Source: Chrysochromulina tobinii (Eukaryota; Haptophyta; Prymnesiales; Chrysochromulinaceae). Taken from it: DNA of 14,536 nt. Position 1 is the stretch's first letter. The number at the start of each line of letters is the position of its first letter. The DNA lies in NCBI GenBank assembly GCA_001275005.1, contig JWZX01000546.1:1-14536 (forward strand), written 5' to 3'. The notes under the pieces are model-generated. The model ran no database searches. It was not told the DNA's origin and saw nothing but the letters and a program-made list of their open reading frames with translations. Below are positions 6,634 through 13,499 of this stretch, piece after piece. The position numbers and the translations under genes were made by a program.

Positions 6634-8136
6634 TTACGGTTTAGGGCGCGAGCCGACGCACAAGGGAAGGCTTAAGGGAAAGCTCGATGGCTCGGGCTGC
6701 TCGAGCTCGTCTGCACTCTTGAGCTTGCCCTGAAAGATGAGGCCGAGCTTGTGCAGCCCTGCCGCGCGCGCTCGGCGCGTGTCCTTATCGATTGACGAAT
6801 CGAACAGGCACAGCTTCGCGGCCGTTCCGACCGTGGACTCGATGTCGAGGGCCATGATGTTGAACATGTTGTTCTCGAGCTCGTCGCGGTGCGCCGCATC
6901 CGCGCTCTCCTGCACCCCATTCTTCTCCTTGGCCAGCGCGTGGATCGAGACAGCCATTCGCGAGGCCGTCTGCAGCTGGTGCAATGCCTCCGATCCGCCA
7001 CCGAAGCCGAGTTGGTTGAAGCGTCCCTTGATGCCGAGGATGGCGTCGGCGTTGAGCTCCCACATGACGCCGATGGACGTGCACATCTGAGGCCCCATGT
7101 TCGTCTTGAACAACTCTTCGAACACCCCGATCTGCTCCCTGACGAACCCCTCCTTGTCCGCGAGCCACCCGTCGAGGCGTAGCGCGAGCTTCTTGGCGAG
7201 GTTGCGTTCTCGCTGAGTCTGCAGCCGACTGAGCTCGGCCGCCTGCGCCTCTTTGGTGCTAAAGGTGAGGTCCTGCGTCAGCCGCATCTGCATCACGGTC
7301 ATCAAATCGCCCACGTAGTCCTCAAACTTGTCCTCGCCGAACATCATCGCGAACACGCGCCCGGGGTCGCCCTTGTGTTCGTCCTTGACGCCGTCCATAC
7401 CCTGCTCGTCGTAGCGCCTGCGCTTGACCGGGTCCGAGAGTACCGCGTATGCTTCGCCGATCTTCTGGAACTTGACCACGTCGCCACCCTTATCCGGGTG
7501 CTCCTGCCTCGCCAGCACGTAGTACCGGCGCTTGAGTTCGCTCGCAGTCGCAATCGGCTCGGAGCCGAGCAGGTCGTAGTACGCCCGGTCCTTGACCTGG
7601 GCTTTGGGCGCATACTCGGTCTCCTTGACGGCCTCGTCAAGCACCTTGGTCTGCGAGCGCGCGTCCCAGTCGCGAGTGCCCATTTGGATCGCCTCGACCT
7701 GCGACAGGTCAATTGTTTCCTTACCGTGCAGGTCATTGTCCGTCGCAAAGGCCGCGACGACGCCGGGCGTGTCCCAGATGCCCTTGGCCATGAGCCCCAA
7801 GCCCACGGCCGTGCCGCCGACCACCCCAACTGTCAGGCTCAGGACGCCCGCGAGCAAGCCCCCTATGGTGCCGACAGTGGCACCGAGGATGCCGCCCTTC
7901 TCCGCGCCTTGCACCAAGCCGGAGACCGGGCTGACGACGAGCCCGGCCACGCCGGTTCCAACCCCCGCGCCGATGACGGCTACACCCAAGGCCGTGCCGG
8001 TGATGAAGTTCGAGGACATGGTTAGAAGACCCCAGGCCGCCGTGTCGCTGCCCTTGACACCCTCGCCGCCCTCGAAGGGCTGTTTTGCTTTTTCCGTGTT
8101 GCCAAAAATAGAAAAAAACTTCAATGCGCACCTCAT
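6634..8136 (-). CDS. DnaJ (Hsp40) protein with glycine-zipper N-terminus and DnaJ-X-like C-terminus
   Basis: A 500-residue protein. Residues 184-244 are a J domain, with KDRAYYDLLG at the start, the Hsp70-stimulating HPD tripeptide at 213-215 (bases 7492-7500) and YDEQG at the end. The region from about 255 to 450 resembles the DnaJ-X domain found behind the J domain in yeast Caj1/Djp1-type co-chaperones, with alternating charged helices and the segment FKTNMGPQMCTSIGVMWELNAD split across it. Residues 47-117 are very rich in Gly, Ala and Val, with repeated GxxxG spacing (a glycine zipper), and could insert into or lie along a membrane. Within it, GLVVSPVSGLVQGAEKGG loosely recalls the Gly-rich segment near the VPS13 C-terminus. 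The likely role is a membrane-associated Hsp70 co-chaperone. The start is the ATG at 8136-8134. The neighbour across the 291-bp upstream spacer is the divergent F-box-like gene. Confidence 0.85.
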   Translation of the reverse strand: MRCALKFFSIFGNTEKAKQPFEGGEGVKGSDTAAWGLLTMSSNFITGTALGVAVIGAGVGTGVAGLVVSPVSGLVQGAEKGGILGATVGTIGGLLAGVLSLTVGVVGGTAVGLGLMAKGIWDTPGVVAAFATDNDLHGKETIDLSQVEAIQMGTRDWDARSQTKVLDEAVKETEYAPKAQVKDRAYYDLLGSEPIATASELKRRYYVLARQEHPDKGGDVVKFQKIGEAYAVLSDPVKRRRYDEQGMDGVKDEHKGDPGRVFAMMFGEDKFEDYVGDLMTVMQMRLTQDLTFSTKEAQAAELSRLQTQRERNLAKKLALRLDGWLADKEGFVREQIGVFEELFKTNMGPQMCTSIGVMWELNADAILGIKGRFNQLGFGGGSEALHQLQTASRMAVSIHALAKEKNGVQESADAAHRDELENNMFNIMALDIESTVGTAAKLCLFDSSIDKDTRRARAAGLHKLGLIFQGKLKSADELEQPEPSSFPLSLPLCVGSRPKP

Positions 8137-8427
8137 CTGATCTCACGCCTTGCCGATATTTTTTTCAAGCTTTCCTGCACGAAACGAACTGAAACCCTGC
8201 TGTATCTTTTACATCGACGCTCGGAATGTCGGAATTGCCAAAAAGGGCGAACCCCCCGTCGGAGCCGGTGTACGTGCTTGTTGTTCGAACCCTCGGCGGA
8301 GGGTTGAAAGGGGTCTCGTACTTTTTATGTGGCTTCGCGAAACTTGTTCACGGGGCGGCGTCACGAGTTTCGGCCCCGCGGAGGCGATGAGCCGTGAGGC
8401 CGAGCGCGAGGAGGTCGACCATCCGGA
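8137..8427. promoter_or_regulatory. Compact divergent promoter region (DnaJ / F-box-like)
   Basis: The 291 bp separate the start codons of two divergent genes, so both promoters must fit here. The DnaJ-proximal part has an AT-rich tract (atatttttttc near 8157-8168). A 7-bp hairpin lies at 8288-8305. No canonical heat-shock element array could be shown by eye. The promoter role follows from gene orientation. Confidence 0.45.
8288..8305. other. Short perfect hairpin
   Basis: The sequence aaccctc-ggcg-gagggtt forms a 7-bp perfect stem with a four-base loop inside the divergent spacer. It could be a factor-binding inverted repeat or a 5' UTR hairpin. No tRNA fits around it although gttcgaac is present. 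Confidence 0.4.
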
Positions 8428-9456
8428 ATGGTAGAGACAGCCGCGCCAATCGACGAGGTTGTGGCTGTCAGTGTCGCCATGTTGACCGACCTGCGCGACA
8501 AGGAGCTCGGCCTGCTCGAGCTCATTCTGGCGCACCTGCCGCCCCCAACCCTTGTTGAGATCGCCGCAACATGCGCGTTCCTCCGCACCTGCGCGCTCTC
8601 CTCTGCCGACCAGCGCGTCCGCGCACTCATCACCTCAGATCGACGGGTCTCGCGATGGCGGCGCTCCGGCTACGAGGGTCGCTTTGCCATCTTTCGCGAG
8701 CTACATCACATTGAGGGGGCCGCCCAGTACGCCCACCGTGTCGCTGGCCGCTTCCGGCTCGGAACCTTTGCTGCACTCGACATCTCGCCCTCGGGCGAGT
8801 TCGTCAACTACAGCTGCGGCGACCCTGAGGATGGCTACTGCTTCCGAGGTATCATGACAGTCGCGGGCGTGATTCCGCGCGGGCGCCGCAACGAACCGCT
8901 GTATTTGCTCGATCGCTGGTACGTGGCCGCCTGGCGCAAGGGCGAGCTGCAGACGGCCGAGAGCCTTTCCTTCGTCGGGCCGGGGTACCAGTGCTACTCG
9001 GTGAGCACGTCGGAGGAGCGCGAGATCAAGGGCCGCGGCGGCGGCGGACGGAGCAGCAAGCTCGTGTTGTACGAGAACGAGCCCGGCCCAGATGCAGCGA
9101 AATCGTGGAAGGTGCCGCGCGAGATGCCCGTGTTCCGCGGCTCGAGCTCGTATGATGAGCGCCCCGACCTCGACCCCGACGGTGACCCTGACGGCGACGG
9201 GCTGGTTGCGGATGAGGTGCGCAGTGTGCTGCGCCTCTCGTTCCAGGACGGCGTGCTGCCGCTGCGCAAGGTAGCCGAGCGCGAACTTGCGTGGCCCGAG
9301 GGTGGCCTCGTGCCACTAACCGACACGCGGCTCGTTCCCGTTGGAGGCGATCTGTCTCTGTCGTGGGTGCAACCGTCACAGCCACCGGACTCGCAGCTGC
9401 TCAGGGTGCATCACTTTTCGCCGCACATTGCGGACCTTCGGGTGGCTTTGAGCTGA
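8428..9456 (+). CDS. F-box-like domain protein of unknown function
   Basis: A 342-residue protein with no signal peptide or membrane span. Residues 27-70 (LGLLELILAHLPPPTLVEIA, then CAFLR and a following helix) follow the F-box pattern, in which L, P and hydrophobic positions bind Skp1. If real, the protein would act as a substrate adaptor of an SCF ubiquitin ligase. The remaining 270 residues, beginning WRRSGYEGRFAIFRELHH, look like a globular beta-rich domain that I do not recognise. An Asp-rich segment at 246-263 (DLDPDGDPDGDGLVADEV) resembles calcium loops but lacks a proper EF-hand flank. The ATG at 8428 is the first in frame; a second in-frame Met is residue 18. It is divergent from the DnaJ gene and convergent with the next gene. 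The F-box call is by pattern only. Confidence 0.65.
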   Translation: MVETAAPIDEVVAVSVAMLTDLRDKELGLLELILAHLPPPTLVEIAATCAFLRTCALSSADQRVRALITSDRRVSRWRRSGYEGRFAIFRELHHIEGAAQYAHRVAGRFRLGTFAALDISPSGEFVNYSCGDPEDGYCFRGIMTVAGVIPRGRRNEPLYLLDRWYVAAWRKGELQTAESLSFVGPGYQCYSVSTSEEREIKGRGGGGRSSKLVLYENEPGPDAAKSWKVPREMPVFRGSSSYDERPDLDPDGDPDGDGLVADEVRSVLRLSFQDGVLPLRKVAERELAWPEGGLVPLTDTRLVPVGGDLSLSWVQPSQPPDSQLLRVHHFSPHIADLRVALS

Positions 9457-9500
9457 TTGTGTTTGTGATCTAAGATGCACGTTACTGTAACATAAGTAGC

Positions 9501-9616
9501 TTGGCCGATTGGGCGATGCCGATTGGCCGATTGGGCGCCGGAAGTACCGTAAGTACCGTAAATGGCCGATGGGCCGATATGGGCGCCGTAATATACCGTA
9601 ATATAGGCCGATGGCA
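9501..9616. repeat. Cluster of three short interleaved tandem repeats
   Basis: ttggccgattgggcg occurs at 9501-9515 and 9523-9537. agtaccgta occurs twice in tandem at 9543-9560. ccgtaatata occurs twice in tandem at 9586-9605. Further ggccgat(g)gg words lie between and after these. The different unit lengths (22, 9 and 10 bp) suggest repeated local slippage from related words. Confidence 0.8.
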
Positions 9617-9763
9617 GATCCGAGGATTGGGCGGGCCGCGCCCCCGGGGCGGGCGGGCGGGGCTGCGGGGCGGCTTCGGCTTCGGGCGGGTATCGGCCGC
9701 GCTACCTTGCCGGGCGCCGTGGCGATCGACGTCGCACCTGCGGGTACCCCTGCGCTGGGTGTA

Positions 9764-9800
9764 CGCGTGTACGGTCGACCGTGCGCGGCGCGTACACGCG
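9764..9800. repeat. Inverted repeat with 10-bp perfect arms
   Basis: The arms cgcgtgtacg (9764-9773) and cgtacacgcg (9791-9800) are exact reverse complements separated by 17 bases, and the palindrome cggtcgaccg begins at the end of the left arm. Transcripts from either strand could form a hairpin here. Confidence 0.7.
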
Positions 9801-10095
9801 CGTAGATGTCGCACGCTTACTGCGTTAGATCGCAGTGAAGATCGCAGATCCGCACTGTCGATCCGCGCACTGCGGTCTGCGCACAGCCACGAGGAGTCAG
9901 GACACGCCGCGCCGCAGACCGCGGTCGAAGCCGTAACCGAACACGCTCCGCCTCCCCCGGCTCGACGCCCCCACATACACAGAGACCGCCACACGGTGCA
10001 CATACGCGACACGCGGCTCTGCCGTCATGAGCCGGGATACAGGGTGCCCCGACAAAGTCGCCGAGCTCAGTACAGGAGCGGTGGCCCCGCGGGCA

Positions 10096-10145
10096 CACGA
10101 TCCAAATTAGGGACCAAACTCACGATCCAAATTAGGGTCCAAACT
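10096..10145. repeat. 25-bp tandem duplication
   Basis: Two adjacent 25-bp units (10096-10120 and 10121-10145) reading cacgatccaaattaggg, one base that differs (A or T), then ccaaact. A shorter cacgctcaaat follows and may be a decayed third unit. It lies beyond the 3' end of the downstream minus-strand gene. Confidence 0.85.
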
Positions 10146-10266
10146 CACGCTCAAATCCGCGCTGACGCTGTCCATCAAGGCACGCTGCGTACGCGAGTTG
10201 CCCGTGCCCATAAAAGTGGCGACGCATTCCGGCTGTGGCCTGTGTGATGGGCTCGTCGCCGGCAAT

Positions 10267-11355
10267 CTAATACCACAGACGAGTCTCCTGCTGATACCGC
10301 TTGAAGCTCAGAAGGGGATCATAGAGCTCTTCCGACTGCATCTGCTGTCCAGCGTTCGCGCCGGAACGCTCGCCGGCAGGCACTATCTGCGGCAGCGCGT
10401 CGAGCCTCACGAACTCGCCCGCGCCCTTGGCGCACGTCGACACGAATGCATCGAGCTCGATCTGCGTGTCGCTGTCGGTGCCCGAGATGACGCCCTTGAA
10501 CGCACGCGCTTCACCTCCAAGGCCGTTGGCATCGTCGGTGCTTCGCAGCGCGAGAAGGACAGGCCTGCTCGTCTCGGGCAGCTGAGCGGTGAACGACGCC
10601 GTGTGCGTCTTGCGGTTGAGCGTCGCCACCCCGAGCTCGCGGTGGGACTTCCCCACTGCCGCAAGGACGGCCTTCTTGGCTGAGGTGCTCGCCACACCGC
10701 TCGTGAGCAGCACCAGGCACACGGTTCGGCTCAGGCAGTGGCGGCGCAGGTCGAGCGTGCTGTTCAGAATGGGCACGGCCGGGCTTGCCCAACGGCTCAG
10801 GTGGCGAACGAGCGACTGCGTCGTCGTGTGACGAGCTACGACCTGCGGTGCACTCATGCCGTGCCCAGCCTGCAGCAGCAGTGGCGCCCTTTGGGGCGCA
10901 GGCAGGTTAAAGTGCTCTAGCAGTCTGGGCGCGCAATCGAGGCTGATCAAACGGACCGAGTCCGGTAGAAGTTGCTCCGCTGCCGCTTCGCGCATCAGGT
11001 TGCGGCCCGACACTCGTGGCGTCGTGCACTCGATGAGGACGGGTGTCGCTCCAAACAACGCGGCGCGAACTGCAGCAGCGTCAGAGATTTGAATCGCCTC
11101 GATCGGCTGCGACGGCTTGCCGCCACCGCTCGCTTGGAAGGAAAACAAGCAGACGATGAGTAGGCAGATGCCACCAACCACGCCCAAGCCAGCAAACAGC
11201 TCACGGTCAGCTCGCGCACTCTCTGTGGCGCCCTGTGTCTTGCGCTCTGCGCGGCTGAGTTTGCTCGTGGTGCGGCTGTCGCCGCCGCCCACAATGGCCT
11301 TGCCAATCAGGCGGATAATCTCCACCGACGCTTGCGCTATCGGCCCACGCCCCAT
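10267..11355 (-). CDS. Single-span membrane protein with possible degenerate thioredoxin-like fold
   Basis: A 362-residue protein. Residues 53-73 (LFAGLGVVGGICLLIVCLFS) are one strong membrane span after a basic, probably cytosolic N-terminus. Residues 79-180 have a thioredoxin-like order: a helix, a strand with PVLIEC, a strand with VRLISLDC, then RAPLLLQ where thioredoxins carry the cis-proline. Residues 190-320 start with HCLSRTVCLVLLTSG and may be a second such module. There is no CxxC, so a redox function is unlikely; membrane-bound thioredoxin-like modules occur beside chaperones (family knowledge). The assignment is weak and by eye. The protein could equally be an unrelated lineage-specific protein. 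The start is the first ATG, and the gene is divergent from the DUF486 gene across 310 bp. Confidence 0.7.
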   Translation of the reverse strand: MGRGPIAQASVEIIRLIGKAIVGGGDSRTTSKLSRAERKTQGATESARADRELFAGLGVVGGICLLIVCLFSFQASGGGKPSQPIEAIQISDAAAVRAALFGATPVLIECTTPRVSGRNLMREAAAEQLLPDSVRLISLDCAPRLLEHFNLPAPQRAPLLLQAGHGMSAPQVVARHTTTQSLVRHLSRWASPAVPILNSTLDLRRHCLSRTVCLVLLTSGVASTSAKKAVLAAVGKSHRELGVATLNRKTHTASFTAQLPETSRPVLLALRSTDDANGLGGEARAFKGVISGTDSDTQIELDAFVSTCAKGAGEFVRLDALPQIVPAGERSGANAGQQMQSEELYDPLLSFKRYQQETRLWY

Positions 11356-11665
11356 CGTCGCGCGGGCGACGACGGAACGAAAGCCCGACGGGCGCTATCG
11401 CGAGCGGCCGCGCCCGCCGCGGCGCTACTTCCCTGAGCTTCGAACATTTCTAGCTTCATCCGTTCAATCAGCCACCTTCCGTGCAGCTAAAACATTCATC
11501 GAAAACATGCGGAACATTGCAATGGAACATGACACCAAAAATTCCTCACTCGCCGCGGGCCCGGGCCCCACAATCACTTCGGCGTGCCCGACCTCACACC
11601 CTTCGCGCGAGCGTGCGTCCGTTGGCTCGTGCACGACAGTACGGGTACGTCCCCTTCTTCTCTAG
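11356..11665. promoter_or_regulatory. Compact divergent promoter region (thioredoxin-like / DUF486)
   Basis: The 310 bp lie between two divergent start codons and should carry both promoters. The half near 11445-11555 is AT-richer and contains repeated aacatt words. I cannot assign a TATA box or a specific factor site. Confidence 0.4.
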
Positions 11666-12163
11666 ATGCCCATCGACTGGAATGGGGCGATCCTCTCCGG
11701 CTTCCTCCTCTGCTGCAGCTGCTGTGTCATGGTGACGGCGTGGTACCTGCACCTGCGCATGAAGGAATCTTGGAATCTTGGGCAGGCGATCGTCATCTCC
11801 TGGCTCATCGCGGGTCTCGAGTACTGCCTTCTGGTGCCTGCAAATCGCATCGGTGCGCAGGCGGGCCTCTCTGCTGCACAGCTTCGTGGCTTGGCAGAAG
11901 TAGCCATCCTGATTGCGTTCCTCATCTTCCAGGTCAGGGTGCTTGGGCAGCCACTGCTGTGGAACCATTTGGTCGGCTTCTCGATCGTGTTTCTTGGCGT
12001 CCTCGTGGTCCTTGGCGGGCCGTTTCCCAGCGAAATCTTCCACGTGGCGCCATCGATCGAACACATGCAACTCGCGAATGTCACAGACTCCTCTGCTGTT
12101 TCTCACGCCGAAGGGACAGAATTAACTCCGTCGGTACCTCCGGCGCCGTTGCCACCGCGATGA
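11666..12163 (+). CDS. DUF486 family four-span membrane protein (DMT-like)
   Basis: A 165-residue protein whose first 120 residues match the bacterial DUF486 pattern: four spans at about 8-27, 39-56, 74-92 and 100-118. Recognisable motifs are AWYLHL after span 1, SWLIAGLEY in span 2, VPANRIG at 57-63, LSAAQLRGLAEV before span 3, and WNHLVGF at the start of span 4. Bacterial members are about 100-120 residues, belong to the drug/metabolite transporter superfamily and have no settled substrate. The extra 45-residue Ser/Pro-rich tail is eukaryote-like and absent from bacterial forms. The ATG at 11666 directly follows an in-frame TAG, so the start is well set. The gene converges with the next gene 111 bp away. 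Bacterial or organellar ancestry is likely (inference). Confidence 0.85.
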   Translation: MPIDWNGAILSGFLLCCSCCVMVTAWYLHLRMKESWNLGQAIVISWLIAGLEYCLLVPANRIGAQAGLSAAQLRGLAEVAILIAFLIFQVRVLGQPLLWNHLVGFSIVFLGVLVVLGGPFPSEIFHVAPSIEHMQLANVTDSSAVSHAEGTELTPSVPPAPLPPR

Positions 12164-12274
12164 CTCTGTATAAAACAGTAATGAAAATTTGGTAGACGTA
12201 GAGAGAAATGCTGCACAGACGCGGCGTCTAGATCCGCACCGGAACCGGGCCCCGGGGCGACGCGCGACGAGCGC

Positions 12275-13120
12275 TCAATAGCTCATATCTCGGCTGTCGG
12301 CGACCTTCTTCCTGCTGCGAGAGAAGCAGCAGAGCGAGTAGTCGCACGCTGCCTGCAGGATACATCCCATCGCAGCACACGAGAGGACGGCGGCGAGCAG
12401 AAGCGCGAGGGCGGCCTCGATCCCTAGGTGGGTGCGCACGAAGCGCGAGCTGTCATCAGCCAGGGCGGTGAGATTGCCGAGCAGCGGCGGCTGGCGGTGC
12501 GGTGGCGGCGCCGGTGGCCGAAGGCGCGCATGCGCGCGCCGGTCGCGCAGCACGAAGAGCGCGCCCAGCCGCGAGGACACGTTGGAGGAGGAGAGCGAGC
12601 CAGGCCAGACAGACGAGTCAGCCGTCGCGGCGTCCTCCAGGCCCGCGAATGGCGCGAGCTGCACGACCGTCTCGCCCAGACCGTGCGAGTAGCGCAGCGA
12701 GCTGGCGAGCAAAAAGGGGTCGGGTCGCTGCAGGGTCAGCTGCTCCTCGGTCGTTCCGCCCGGGTTGACGACGATAAGTGAGCCAGCACGGAAGCCGGTT
12801 GCCAGCTTGACGGAGAGCTGGCGCGCGCCTCGGGGAGCCATGGACGTGATGAGGCGTGTCCGTGCATCTATGGCCAGGCCAGACAGCGATCCGACGCGTT
12901 CAGTCTTCGGCTGCTGCAGCGGCTCTTGCTGGATCAGGAGCTCGATCGAGATCGGTGGTGGCGGCGGTGAGGGCTGATCGAGCGACGCGAGCGGTGGCTC
13001 ATCGAGCAGTGGGCGTTCGGTCAGCGGTAGGGGGAAAAGGAAACGCTTCGGCTCCAATTGCTGCACGCTCCTGGTCGTCAAAAGAGAGAGAGCCATGAGA
13101 AGAAGAAGCGCAATCCGCAT
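12275..13120 (-). CDS. Type I single-span membrane protein, unknown function
   Basis: A 281-residue protein. Residues 1-18 (MRIALLLLMALSLLTT onward) are a signal peptide. A Pro-rich segment follows, including PPPPP at 52-56, and then a globular region. Residues 102-157 contain LSVKLATGFRAGSLIVVNPG, EEQ, LLASSLRYSHGLGETVV. This resembles a short surface motif (gap-strand, INPG, EE, bulky repeat, H-x-x-G-x-x-V) that I recall from predicted extracellular proteins of protists and algae. Asn-x-Thr/Ser sites are present near 180 and 216. Residues 234-256 form the membrane span. A Cys-containing, basic cytosolic tail (CCFSRSRKK) of about 20 residues ends the protein. It is likely at the cell surface or in the endomembrane system. 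No enzyme motif is seen, and the role is unknown. Confidence 0.75.
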   Translation of the reverse strand: MRIALLLLMALSLLTTRSVQQLEPKRFLFPLPLTERPLLDEPPLASLDQPSPPPPPISIELLIQQEPLQQPKTERVGSLSGLAIDARTRLITSMAPRGARQLSVKLATGFRAGSLIVVNPGGTTEEQLTLQRPDPFLLASSLRYSHGLGETVVQLAPFAGLEDAATADSSVWPGSLSSSNVSSRLGALFVLRDRRAHARLRPPAPPPHRQPPLLGNLTALADDSSRFVRTHLGIEAALALLLAAVLSCAAMGCILQAACDYSLCCFSRSRKKVADSRDMSY

Positions 13121-13499
13121 GGCGAAGCCGCCGTGTTGAGCGTTTCAGCACGTGTCTGAATCTCTGAAATGTTGAAACGTGAATACGAGTCGCCCGACGT
13201 AAATTCAATGAGGACTCTCGCCCAGGATAGTCGTACGATCCTTAGGTCCTAATACTTTACGGCCGGCGCCGGCGGGCAAATGTTGCTTTGGGATGAAGTG
13301 CGCACGTCCCTCTCCCTGCCGTTGCTATGGCGGACGCCGCAGGCTCAGCCACTCTGCCTGGTGCGGCCATCTCGGGCGTGGGCGTAGCCGAGCCGGAGCA
13401 CGAGCCGCGGTATGCGCTGGCCACACGCGCGCGCTCAGGCCGCCAGCGACGGAGGCTGCGGACTTGAGCGCCAGGCGCGACAAGAAATGGACATCGCCA
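13121..13499. other. Spacer between the type I membrane protein and the galactosyltransferase gene
   Basis: About 380 bp between two minus-strand genes, holding the promoter of the left gene and the 3' UTR of the right one. A cgtttca/tgaaacg inverted pair surrounding cacgtg lies at about 13140-13182. Small open frames on the plus strand (for example from 13327) have biased Ala/Arg composition and no domain, so I do not call them. Confidence 0.4.

Larger units (their letters stand above)
9457..10266. other. Repeat-rich convergent spacer
   Basis: About 810 bp between two convergent stop codons. A plus-strand frame is open at 9501-10247, but its product is dominated by Arg, His and Pro with no domain, so I do not call it a gene. 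The stretch is instead built of short repeats: a cluster at 9501-9616, an inverted repeat at 9764-9800, gatcgcag/gatccgc words at about 9826-9875, and a 25-bp tandem duplication at 10096-10145. It may contain a small dispersed element or an unrecognised non-coding RNA; I see no terminal inverted repeats or transposase. Confidence 0.5.

Noticed and set aside
8205-8310. Possible tRNA, prompted by gttcgaac near 8283
   Set aside because: No acceptor, D or anticodon stems pair at the required distances on either strand.
9163-9216. EF-hand calcium site in the F-box-like protein
   Set aside because: The Asp-rich run lacks the Glu at loop position 12 and the flanking helices; kept only as an oddity.
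9480-10150. CRISPR-like array or transposon
   Set aside because: Repeats are adjacent or of mixed lengths with no regular spacers, no terminal inverted repeats and no transposase or cas gene nearby.
9501-10247. Plus-strand open frame of 248 codons
   Set aside because: The product is Arg/His/Pro-rich without a domain, starts inside a microtandem cluster and spans inverted and tandem repeats; the openness is explained by GC-rich sequence.
11584-12195. Plus-strand frame of 203 codons over the DUF486 gene
   Set aside because: It is a frame shadow; the 11666-12163 frame carries the conserved DUF486 motifs.
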